In this document: positions 1 to 5,379 of the stretch, piece after piece
How the letters are laid out: every line of letters starts with the position of its first letter
Position numbering within the stretch: position 1 is the stretch's first letter
From: an uncultured bacterium
GTDB lineage: Bacteria; Bacillota; Clostridia; Oscillospirales; Oscillospiraceae
Direction: 5' to 3'
DNA length: 6,909 bases
Assembly (NCBI GenBank): GCA_949288405.1
Contig: CASEKM010000121.1
Span: forward strand, 1-6,909
Notes under the pieces: generated by a model
Seen by the model: only the letters and a program-made list of their open reading frames with translations
Told to the model about the DNA's origin: nothing
Databases searched by the model: none
Program-made: the position numbers and the translations under genes

Positions 1-853
1 GGAAGCCGGAAAAGCCTCCGCCGCCGAAGCCGCCCCCCGGACCGCCGGGACCCCGGGGCCCTCTGGGCGGGGGAGGCGGGGGACGCCGCCACCGCCGCCG
101 GTACCATCCCCAGCCGGGGCCGTGCCAGAACAGGATGGGCCGGAACACATAGGGGGGATTCACCACCCCGTAGTACCGCTGGCGGTAGCTGGAGTAGCGC
201 AGGCTGTCCAGAATGCTGGCGATGAAGATGAGGACCACCACCAGCACCACCGCGCCGAAGATCAGCTCTCCCCCGCTGCGGCCCCCGTAGCCGCCGGAGC
301 TGTTGTCCAAATAGCCCAGGCCGAAGTTGTCCAGGTAGAACTGGTTGACGCCGCCGAACAGCTCCAGCACCCCCGCTCCGAAGTCGCCGGACATGGCGTC
401 CTCGTACAGGTACCGGTCCAGATAGGAGCTCACCTGGCTGTCCGTCATGGGGTAGTCGGGGCCCACCGCCAGATAGCAGTCCCCGGTGCCCGCGTCCACC
501 ACCAGGATGCCGTCGGCGGAGGCCAGCTGGATCTCCGTCCCCAGGTCATAGGCGTAGTCGGCGATGTCCTCCGACAGGGAGGGCACCGTGGCCACGGCGA
601 TGAGGCTGTCGTACCGCTCCACCCAGTTGGCGTTGTAGAGGGCGATCTGCTCCTCCTGCTGGGGCGTGAGCACGTCCGCCCCGTCGCTGATCCAGACGGC
701 GTAGGAGCCGGCGTCCAGCGAGGGGTCCAGCTCCGCCGAGGGGGGCGGCGCTTCCTCCGCCTGTCCGCCCCGCTGCAGGCCGATGAACACCCCGGCGGCG
801 ATCATCACCAGGGTCAGAGCCACAGCTACACCGGTTTTTTGGAAAAGTTTCAT
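1..853 (-). CDS. TPM-domain membrane protein (C-terminus cut by window edge)
   Basis: The visible 284 residues start MKLFQKTG, with a hydrophobic signal or anchor segment at about residues 7-26. A TPM domain (formerly DUF477) spans about residues 50-180, seen in ISDGADVLTPQQEEQI at 55-70, the IAVATVPSL strand at 85-93 and the DGILVVDAGTGDCYLAVG core at 114-131. A second membrane helix follows at about 199-215, then a basic WYRRRWRR stretch, a proline run and a Gly-rich tail, which is the usual end of this family. The tail continues beyond base 1, so the stop codon is not seen. The start is ATG at 851-853, with GGAG five bases upstream. TPM proteins have been linked to photosystem II repair in plants and to phosphatase activity in vitro; in Firmicutes their role is unclear. 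Two helices with the TPM domain outside the cell is an inference. It lies downstream of telA on the same strand but 636 bases away, so it is probably transcribed separately. Confidence 0.88.
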   Translation of the reverse strand, partial: MKLFQKTGVAVALTLVMIAAGVFIGLQRGGQAEEAPPPSAELDPSLDAGSYAVWISDGADVLTPQQEEQIALYNANWVERYDSLIAVATVPSLSEDIADYAYDLGTEIQLASADGILVVDAGTGDCYLAVGPDYPMTDSQVSSYLDRYLYEDAMSGDFGAGVLELFGGVNQFYLDNFGLGYLDNSSGGYGGRSGGELIFGAVVLVVVLIFIASILDSLRYSSYRQRYYGVVNPPYVFRPILFWHGPGWGWYRRRWRRPPPPPPRGPRGPGGPGGGFGGGGFSGF

Positions 854-904
854 GGCGTCTCCATTTCTCAAGTATGACATTTCCGTAGTCCCAGTTCTTT
901 TGTA

Positions 905-933
905 TGTTCCCGCCCCCTGCGGGGGCGGGAACA
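905..933. other. Perfect 13-bp GC-rich hairpin upstream of the TPM gene
   Basis: Bases 905-917 are exactly complementary to 921-933 around a three-base TGC loop, giving a very stable stem of mostly G-C pairs. It lies 52 bases upstream of the TPM gene start. Neither side is followed by a T tract, so it is not a typical intrinsic terminator. It could be a 5' leader structure of the TPM transcript, an attenuator-like block, or another copy of the palindromic repeats found in this spacer. The inverted repeat is certain; its function is not. Confidence 0.6.
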
Positions 934-1082
934 CCAAGGAAAACTTTGAACTTGGGAACACGAATTAGAATTGGGCATTTCCGTAAAAAAGCTCCCTGAT
1001 TCCGGGACAGAAACCGCGGTCCAAGCGCGCCCCCTCATCCGTCGCGGCCGCGCCGCCTTCTCCCTGGAAAAGGAATGCTTGC

Positions 1083-1158
1083 GGGAGGGGCAAGCCCCTC
1101 CCCTACGGCGTAACCGAAACGATTTCGGAGTCGGGTAGGGGAGGCCCTTGGGCCTCCC
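1083..1158. repeat. Paired 20-bp palindromes around a central hairpin
   Basis: Two perfect palindromes, 1083-1102 (9-bp arms, AA loop) and 1139-1158 (9-bp arms, TT loop), flank a central 6-bp hairpin at 1114-1128. In addition, 1097-1106 is exactly complementary to 1135-1144, so the right arm of the first palindrome can pair with the left arm of the second. The element can therefore fold either as three separate hairpins or as one long stem capped by the central hairpin. This layout resembles bacterial REP/BIME units. No transposase is nearby, so any mobility would have to be supplied in trans. Confidence 0.6.
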
Positions 1159-1400
1159 GCCGTCAACGGACCAAGGACCGTTGGTTCGGCAGAGCCAGGC
1201 GCTGTTGTGGAACCGTAGCAACGACAATTTTTGCAGACTCAGCCCCCAGTGGGGCGGCAGGAATTTAGACCAGCCACTCAGATTTTGCGCGCCGGAAATT
1301 TTCTGCCTGACCCAAGGGGTAACCCCCGTAATGGGGGTCTGGGGGTAAGGCGAATATGAGCGCGGAGCGCTCATCCTGAGCCGTCCCCCAGCGTCTTTTG

Positions 1401-1426
1401 GTTCCTTTTCCACGGGGAAAAGGAAC
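1401..1426. terminator. 11-bp hairpin downstream of telA, possible terminator or repeat arm
   Basis: Bases 1401-1411 pair perfectly with 1416-1426 around a four-base loop, about 65 bases past the telA stop. A second 6-bp stem (1427-1432/1437-1442) adjoins it on the telA side. Neither strand has a proper T tract after the stem, so intrinsic termination of the xpaC-telA transcript here is possible but weakly supported. It may equally be part of the surrounding repeat mosaic. Confidence 0.3.
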
Positions 1427-1489
1427 TCGCCCCGCAGGGCGAAACCCCGCAATATAAGGCGTCGAAATCCCCGCGGTCAAAAATAGAAA

Positions 1490-2656
1490 TCAGCCTCTCA
1501 GCTCCAGCAGCTTCTGCTTCAGCTCGCCCTCGATCCTTCCCAGCTCCGCCTCGGCCTCTCTGCGCTTCTGGCTGCCCTCGGTCTGGATCTTCATCACCTC
1601 GTCCAGGGTGGAGATGAGCTGCTCGTTGGTGTGCTGCAGGGTCTTGATGTCCACCACGGAGCGCTCGGCCTCCCGGGCGGTCTCGATGGTGCCCATCTTC
1701 AGCATGTCCGCGTTCTTCTGCAGCAGCTGGTTGGTCATCTCGGTGACGGCGGACTGGGCCTGGGTGGCCTGGCGGGAGTGCTCCAGCCCCAGGGCCAGCA
1801 CCATCTGGCTCTTCCACAGGGGGATGGTGTTCACCAGGGAGGACTGGATCTTCTCCAGCATCAGCTCCAGGTCGTGGACCTTCTTTTCAAAGCGGCTGCA
1901 CAGGTTGGCAAAGTCGTTGTAGGCCTGGGCGTCCTCCTGGGCGCCGGACTGGGCGGCCTTTTTCTTCATCTCCTCCAGGTCATGGGTGCGTAAATACTCC
2001 AGGCGCTTCTTGCCGGCGATGATATACATGGTCAGCTCTTTATAGTACTTGGTGTTCAGCTCGTACATCTGGTCCAGCATGGCGATGTCCTTCATCAGCA
2101 CCACCTGGTGGTCCTCCAGGGCGTGGACGATCTTGTCCACGTTCACCTCGGCCTTGGCATAGCTGGCCTTCAGGGCCTCCAGCTTGTTGCGCTTCTTCTT
2201 GAAGAAGCCGAAGATGCCCCCCTCGTCCTCCTCCTCGCCGAAGCCCTTCAGCTCCACCACCAGGGCGGACAGGGCCTGTCCCACCTCGCCCAGGTCCTTG
2301 GTGCGCACGCTGTTCAGGGCGTTCTCCGAGAAGGAGGCGATGTTCTTCTGGGCGGCGGAGCCGTACTGGAGCACCAGGTTGGCGTCGGTGACGTCGATCT
2401 TCTGGGCAAACTCGTCCACCATCTTCCGCTCCGCCTCGGTGAGCATGGACTCGTCCAGCTTCACCGCGTTGGCCTCCCGCTGCTTCTGGCGCTCCTCCTC
2501 AGAGAGGGCGCTCTCACCCGCCGCCGGGGCGGCCTGGGCGGCCTCTCCCCCCAACGTGAGGGTGGGGGCCTCCGGCGCGGCGGGGGCGGTGGCCGCAGCC
2601 GCGTCCGCCTCCGGGGTCAGAGTCAGCTGAGGGGTCATATCCAGATTATCGCTCAT
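1490..2656 (-). CDS. telA: TelA family protein (toxic anion resistance / YaaN-like)
   Basis: This 388-residue protein matches the TelA/KlaA/YaaN family (PF05816), named for plasmid tellurite resistance but common as a chromosomal gene of uncertain envelope-stress function. An Ala/Pro-rich low-complexity segment (about 18-48) precedes the family core, which shows YGSAAQKNIASFSENAL (98-114), the FGFFKKKRNKLE linker (149-160), IPLWKSQMVLALGLEHSRQA (278-297) and TNQLLQKNADML (308-319). The rest is long amphipathic helix and probably coiled coil, with no signal peptide or membrane span, so it is cytoplasmic or membrane-associated. The start chosen is MSDNLD: AGGAGG sits nine bases upstream and overlaps the stop of the preceding gene, while the frame's longer form starting MTKRIKK lies inside that gene. 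It is last in the xpaC operon. A direct role in tellurite resistance should not be assumed. Confidence 0.93.
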   Translation of the reverse strand: MSDNLDMTPQLTLTPEADAAAATAPAAPEAPTLTLGGEAAQAAPAAGESALSEEERQKQREANAVKLDESMLTEAERKMVDEFAQKIDVTDANLVLQYGSAAQKNIASFSENALNSVRTKDLGEVGQALSALVVELKGFGEEEDEGGIFGFFKKKRNKLEALKASYAKAEVNVDKIVHALEDHQVVLMKDIAMLDQMYELNTKYYKELTMYIIAGKKRLEYLRTHDLEEMKKKAAQSGAQEDAQAYNDFANLCSRFEKKVHDLELMLEKIQSSLVNTIPLWKSQMVLALGLEHSRQATQAQSAVTEMTNQLLQKNADMLKMGTIETAREAERSVVDIKTLQHTNEQLISTLDEVMKIQTEGSQKRREAEAELGRIEGELKQKLLELRG

Positions 2657-2665
2657 GGTCGTGTT

Positions 2666-2672
2666 CCTCCTA
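2666..2672 (-). promoter_or_regulatory. telA ribosome binding site overlapping upstream stop codon
   Basis: On the minus strand AGGAGG (2671-2666) lies nine bases before the telA ATG. Its first two bases, together with the T before them, form the TAG stop of the small membrane gene (2672-2670). This fixes the telA start at 2656 and suggests translational coupling: a ribosome finishing the small gene stops on the telA initiation site. Confidence 0.85.
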
Positions 2673-2891
2673 AATATCCTGATTGGATTCTTTTTGATGC
2701 GTTTTGTCATATCGGAGCCAGCTGATCAGCCAGCACGTCCCGTTTACCATCCAGCACACCGCCAGCAGGGCGGCCAGCCTCCATCCATCGGCCCCAAAGG
2801 CCCACTCCCGCCATGTTTGAAACACGCTCAGAGCGGCACAGACAAAAGCCAGCGCCGCAAAGATCAGCCTCCGGCACTTCTCCCTCTTCAC
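2670..2891 (-). CDS. Small two-helix membrane protein between xpaC and telA
   Basis: I do not recognise a named family. From the preferred GTG start at 2891 the product is 73 residues beginning MKREKCRRL. It has two hydrophobic segments, about residues 9-25 (LIFAALAFVCAALSVF) and 40-59 (rich in Leu, Ala, Val and Trp), joined by a short loop with WREWAFGADGW, and a polar tail ending KTHQKESNQDI. The basic N-terminus suggests both ends face the cytoplasm. The start at 2891 has AGGAG nine bases upstream. An in-frame GTG at 2921, directly after the xpaC stop, would add ten charged residues but has only a poor ribosome site. It is embedded in the xpaC-telA operon, with its stop inside the telA ribosome site, so it is very likely expressed. 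It may be a partner of XpaC in the membrane; that is inference. Confidence 0.75.
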   Translation of the reverse strand: MKREKCRRLIFAALAFVCAALSVFQTWREWAFGADGWRLAALLAVCWMVNGTCWLISWLRYDKTHQKESNQDI

Positions 2892-2921
2892 ACGCTCCCG
2901 CTCCTCTCCAGTCCTCCGCAC

Positions 2922-3710
2922 TCACAGTTCCAGGGTGGTCCCCTCTCCGGAGGTCTTGGGCCGCTCCGGTCCGCTCAGCCCCTCCTGGGCCAGCAGGTTC
3001 TCCATCACGGTGATGTCGGTGGAGATGTCCATGGCCTCCGCCCCAAAGAGGGCGTCCAGCTGCTTGTCGAAGGCCTGTACGATGGTGCCCATCATGGCCT
3101 CCACCTTGGCCTTGGTGGCGTCGATATTCTCCCCGGAGATGCCCACCGCGTCCATCCGGTCATAGGCGTTGAGAATTTTCAGGGTGGTGGGCAGGAAGTA
3201 GTTCAAAAACCGCCGGATCTGGGGGAGCTTCTTGGGCTCCTGGATCACCTGGTCGATGATCTGCCGGGTGACCTCCTCCAGGTGGTCGATCTGGGCGGAG
3301 ATGGTCTCGTCCTCGATGCTGTCGTTGAGGCGGCGCATCTCGCTCAGGGCCCGGTCCCGCTCCAGGATCAGCTTGTCGATCTCCGGGTTGCCGGTGGTCT
3401 GGGCCTGCCGCTTCCGGCGGGCTTCCTCCTCCTTCTCCCGGCGCTCCCGCTCCTCCCGGTCCTTCTGGGCCTGCTCCCGGGCGGCGTGGGCCGCCTCGGC
3501 CTTCTTCCGGGCCTCCTGGTCCTCCTCGCCGGGGAGCTGGTACTGCTTGTCCGGGAAGATGGCCTTTCCCAAAATAAAGACAGCTGCGGACACCACGGCG
3601 CACAGCACATAGTCCCCCGGCCGGTACAGGGAGAAAAACAGCCCGAACACCAGCCACACTGCCCCCGCCAGATAGATGGGGATCACCGAGTGTTTTGTAC
3701 GCTTTGCCAT
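2922..3710 (-). CDS. xpaC: XpaC family membrane protein (5-bromo-4-chloroindolyl phosphate hydrolysis family)
   Basis: This 262-residue protein matches the XpaC family (PF10112), named after a Bacillus subtilis locus affecting hydrolysis of an indolyl phosphate dye; its true biochemical activity is not established. Two membrane helices lie near the N-terminus (about 10-28 and 33-51). A very charged Glu/Lys/Arg coiled coil follows (about 62-105), then a helical C-terminal domain with PEIDKLILERDRALSEMRRL (109-128) and the conserved core RRFLNYFLPTTLKILNAYDR (166-185). The start is ATG at 3710 with AAGGAG six bases upstream. It is the first gene of the xpaC, small membrane protein, telA unit, and xpaC and the telA homologue yaaN are likewise neighbours in B. 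subtilis, which supports both calls. A membrane-anchored scaffold working with TelA is plausible but inferred. Confidence 0.9.
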   Translation of the reverse strand: MAKRTKHSVIPIYLAGAVWLVFGLFFSLYRPGDYVLCAVVSAAVFILGKAIFPDKQYQLPGEEDQEARKKAEAAHAAREQAQKDREERERREKEEEARRKRQAQTTGNPEIDKLILERDRALSEMRRLNDSIEDETISAQIDHLEEVTRQIIDQVIQEPKKLPQIRRFLNYFLPTTLKILNAYDRMDAVGISGENIDATKAKVEAMMGTIVQAFDKQLDALFGAEAMDISTDITVMENLLAQEGLSGPERPKTSGEGTTLEL

Positions 3711-3724
3711 GGCGCGCTCCTTCC

Positions 3725-3747
3725 CCGGCCCGCGGCTGCGGGGCCGG
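3725..3747 (-). promoter_or_regulatory. 5' leader hairpin before xpaC ribosome site
   Basis: On the minus strand a GC-rich stem of nine pairs with one bulged C closes a four-base AGCC loop (outer arms 3742-3747 and 3725-3730, inner arms 3738-3740 and 3732-3734). It sits between the predicted transcription start near 3754 and the ribosome site of xpaC, ending only a few bases before GGAG. It could stabilise the mRNA or limit translation. The structure is read from the sequence; the effect is inferred. Confidence 0.4.
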
Positions 3748-3760
3748 ACATTCTGCCCTC

Positions 3761-3789
3761 ATTGTACCATTCTGCCGGGGAGGGGTCAA
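3761..3789 (-). promoter_or_regulatory. Sigma-A promoter of the xpaC-telA operon
   Basis: On the minus strand a -35 box TTGACC (3789-3784) and a -10 box TACAAT (3766-3761) are separated by exactly 17 bases, with five of six bases matching consensus in each box. Transcription would begin near 3754, giving a leader of about 44 bases before the xpaC ATG. It is back to back with the threonine ammonia-lyase promoter. Confidence 0.8.
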
Positions 3790-3796
3790 GAAAATT

Positions 3797-3810
3797 CCCG
3801 GCAAACCGGG
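3797..3810. promoter_or_regulatory. Inverted repeat between divergent -35 boxes, candidate operator
   Basis: CCCGG (3797-3801) and CCGGG (3806-3810) form a perfect 5-bp inverted repeat with a four-base CAAA spacer. It lies in the 29 bases separating the two divergent -35 boxes (3784-3789 and 3819-3824), where a regulator could act on both promoters. The repeat is short and GC-rich, so chance occurrence in this genome is quite possible. Confidence 0.25.
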
Positions 3811-3818
3811 GCTCTCCA

Positions 3819-3847
3819 TTGACTTTGCCCGGCTGATTCGCTATCAT
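3819..3847 (+). promoter_or_regulatory. Sigma-A promoter of the threonine ammonia-lyase gene
   Basis: A -35 box TTGACT (3819-3824) and a -10 box TATCAT (3842-3847) are 17 bases apart. Transcription would start near 3853-3855, about 40 bases before the chosen start codon. The first in-frame ATG of the reading frame (3846) overlaps the last bases of the -10 box and cannot lie on this transcript, which supports the downstream start. Confidence 0.72.
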
Positions 3848-3893
3848 GGTTGATATTGATTCTTTTAACAGCAAAGGAGCCACGGAACCCACT

Positions 3894-5111
3894 ATGACCC
3901 TCGACCAGTTCAAAGCTGCCCGCAGCGTATTGCAGGGCGTCATCCGCCAGACCAGCCTCATCCACTCCCCCGCCCTGTCCAAGGCCTGCGGCAATCAGGT
4001 GTACTTAAAGCCGGAAAATATGCAGGTCACCGGGGCCTATAAGATCCGGGGCGCCTACTACAAGATCAGCACCCTGTCCCAGGAGGAGAAGGAGCGGGGC
4101 CTCATCACCGCCTCCGCCGGCAACCACGCCCAGGGCCTGGCCTACGCCGCCCAGGCCGCCGGCGTGCCCGCCACCATCGTCATGCCCACCACCACCCCCC
4201 TGGTGAAGGTGAACAACACCAAGGACTACGGGGCCAAGGTGATCCTCCACGGGGAGGTGTTCGACGAGGCGGCGGACAAGGCCGCCCAGCTCTCCCAGGA
4301 GGAGGGCCTCACCTACGTCCACCCCTTCAACGACCTGGGGGTGGCCACGGGACAGGGCACCATCGCCTATGAGATCTTCCAGGACCTGCCCGACGTGGAC
4401 GTGATCCTGGTGCCCATCGGGGGCGGCGGACTGGCCGCCGGCGTGTCCACTCTGGCCAAGCTCCTGAACCCCAACGTCACCGTCATCGGGGTGGAGCCCG
4501 AGGGGGCCGCCTCCATGAAGGCCAGCCTGGAGGCCGGCCATGTGGTCACCCTGCCCACCGCCAACACCATCGCCGACGGCGTGGCGGTGAAGACCCCCGG
4601 GGACCTGGTCTTTCCCTATGTACAAAAGAACGTGGACCACGTGATCACCATCCCGGACAACGAGCTGGTGGAGGCCTTCCTGGACGTGATGGAGAAGCAC
4701 AAGATGGTGGTGGAGAACGCCGGACTGCTGCCGGTGGCCGCCCTGAAGCACCTGGACGTGAAGGGCAAGAATGTGGTCTCCGTCCTGTCCGGGGGCAACA
4801 TGGACGTGATCACCATGGCCTCCCTGGTGCAGCACGGCCTGATCATCCGGGGGCGCATCTTCACCTTCTCCGTGCTGCTGCCCGACCGGCCCGGCGAGCT
4901 CATGCGGGTGTCCGCCCTGCTGGCCCAGCACAACGGCAACATCATCAAGCTGGAGCACAACCAGTTTGTCAACATCAACCGCCAGAACGGCGTGGAGCTG
5001 AAGGTCACTCTGGAGGCCTTCGGCCTGGACCACAAGCGGGAGATCCTGGACAGCCTGCGGAAGGAGGGCTACACCGTCCGCGAGGTGATGACCGCCGACT
5101 TCTATAACTGA
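3894..5111 (+). CDS. ilvA: Threonine ammonia-lyase (threonine dehydratase), PLP-dependent, with ACT domain
   Basis: It converts L-threonine to 2-oxobutanoate and ammonia in the cytoplasm, feeding isoleucine synthesis or threonine fermentation. The 405-residue protein is a fold-type II PLP enzyme. KPENMQVTGAYKIRGA (39-54) carries the Schiff-base lysine K50, SAGNHAQG (74-81) lies at the active site, GGGG (176-179) grips the cofactor phosphate, and SGGNMD spans 299-304. A single ACT domain follows from about 323 to 402. This length and single-ACT layout match the short form found in Clostridia and called ilvA or tdcB, rather than the roughly 510-residue E. coli IlvA with a longer regulatory region. 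Whether it is biosynthetic or catabolic cannot be told from sequence, and no ilv genes are adjacent. The start at 3894 follows the promoter; its AAAGGAG site is 14 bases away, longer than usual, but no closer start codon exists. Confidence 0.94.
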   Translation: MTLDQFKAARSVLQGVIRQTSLIHSPALSKACGNQVYLKPENMQVTGAYKIRGAYYKISTLSQEEKERGLITASAGNHAQGLAYAAQAAGVPATIVMPTTTPLVKVNNTKDYGAKVILHGEVFDEAADKAAQLSQEEGLTYVHPFNDLGVATGQGTIAYEIFQDLPDVDVILVPIGGGGLAAGVSTLAKLLNPNVTVIGVEPEGAASMKASLEAGHVVTLPTANTIADGVAVKTPGDLVFPYVQKNVDHVITIPDNELVEAFLDVMEKHKMVVENAGLLPVAALKHLDVKGKNVVSVLSGGNMDVITMASLVQHGLIIRGRIFTFSVLLPDRPGELMRVSALLAQHNGNIIKLEHNQFVNINRQNGVELKVTLEAFGLDHKREILDSLRKEGYTVREVMTADFYN

Positions 5112-5379
5112 GTCAGACAAAACTCCTGCCGCCCGCCGGAGGGAAAATCTCCCATCCGGCGGACGGCTATCAAAAGCGGCAGGCTCCCGGACCAGGCCGG
5201 GCGGACAGTGGGGCCGTGGGAGCGGCCTGGAGCGCACCTGGCGTCCGGAGCGCACACGCAGAGAGCGGCAAGCCGCTCCTGCCTCCGCCCCCTATCCTAT
5301 GCACCGGGGCAGCGGATTGCCCCCAGAAGACCAGCACCCCTATTTTGACAAATCATTTTGGAAAGTGAGGATCCTTACC
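5112..5379 (+). other. Structured spacer between threonine ammonia-lyase and rpe genes
   Basis: No gene is supported here. It contains several stem-loops: 5125-5183 (separate entry), a 7-bp perfect hairpin at 5263-5278 with an AA loop, and GGGGCA/TGCCCC at 5306-5323. GGAGCGCAC occurs twice, at 5229-5237 and 5247-5255. A weak promoter candidate for rpe is TTGCCC (5317-5322), 18 bases, TATTTT (5341-5346). TTGACA at 5345-5350 lacks a usable -10 and lies too close to the rpe start. The folding potential suggests either a terminator plus repeat debris or an RNA leader for rpe; I could not match it to a riboswitch class I know. Confidence 0.45.
5125..5183 (+). terminator. Long stem-loop after the threonine ammonia-lyase gene
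   Basis: Starting 13 bases after the stop codon, two alternative folds share their left arm. In one, 5128-5131 pairs with 5164-5167, continuing through 5133-5140/5155-5162 and 5141-5144/5150-5153 to a five-base loop. In the other, 5125-5132 pairs perfectly with 5176-5183, enclosing the inner hairpin. The position fits a transcription end, but no T tract follows either arm, so it may instead be Rho-dependent, a 3' mRNA stabiliser, or the first stem of a leader for rpe. Confidence 0.4.

Larger units (their letters stand above)
1057..1445. repeat. Palindrome mosaic in the telA-TPM spacer, REP/MITE-like
   Basis: The spacer 854-1489 holds no gene I can support; this part of it is a dense run of inverted repeats. 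Clear ones are 1083-1102, 1114-1119/1123-1128, 1139-1158, 1164-1169/1178-1183, 1256-1266/1296-1307 (one bulge, one G-T), 1322-1327/1333-1338, 1356-1363/1367-1374, 1401-1411/1416-1426 and 1427-1432/1437-1442. Open frames cross it on both strands, but their translations are rich in Arg, Pro, Ser and Trp without domain character and simply read through the hairpins. The motif GGAAAAGGAA occurs at 1066-1075 and again at 1416-1425. Similar palindromic spacers recur in Oscillospiraceae genomes as far as I recall, so a dispersed repeat family is the likeliest explanation. The outer limits given are approximate. Confidence 0.55.

Noticed and set aside
122..877. A 251-codon plus-strand open frame opposite the TPM gene.
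   Set aside because: It is a His/Val/Gly-rich antisense shadow typical of GC-rich DNA; the minus strand encodes a recognisable TPM protein.
1057..1445. A CRISPR array in the telA-TPM spacer.
   Set aside because: The repeats are inverted and differ in sequence from one another; there are no evenly spaced identical direct repeats and no cas genes.
868..1452. A 194-codon open frame on the minus strand, and shorter ones overlapping it on both strands (1148-1348, 1265-1480).
   Set aside because: They read through back-to-back palindromes, have no good ribosome site, and give Arg/Pro/Ser/Trp-rich translations with no domain features. The repeats explain the region better.
2657..2710. An upstream in-frame start for telA (MTKRIKK) at 2710.
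   Set aside because: It lies inside the 3' end of the small membrane gene without a ribosome site, whereas the internal ATG at 2656 has AGGAGG at nine bases.
2655..3836. A 393-codon plus-strand open frame spanning xpaC and the small gene.
   Set aside because: It is antisense to two better-supported genes, rich in Leu/Gly/Pro, and runs through the divergent promoter region.
4005..5255. A 416-codon minus-strand open frame opposite the threonine ammonia-lyase gene.
   Set aside because: The composition is dominated by His, Gly, Val, Leu and Asp, as expected of antisense to GC-ending codons. The plus strand holds a complete enzyme with its catalytic motifs.
5128..5278. A possible ZTP, cobalamin or T-box leader ahead of rpe.
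   Set aside because: Only short GC-rich fragments resembled the conserved pieces, and they were in the wrong order; the T-box AGGGTGG-type antiterminator motif is absent.
5345..5370. TTGACA at 5345-5350 as a -35 box for rpe.
   Set aside because: The hexamer 17 bases downstream is AGGATC, which is not a -10 box, and the start site would fall at or beyond the rpe ATG.
5299..5379. An N-terminal extension of rpe starting at 5299.
   Set aside because: There is no Shine-Dalgarno site, and its residues fall outside the known epimerase N-terminus, which begins at MIKIAPSILSADF.
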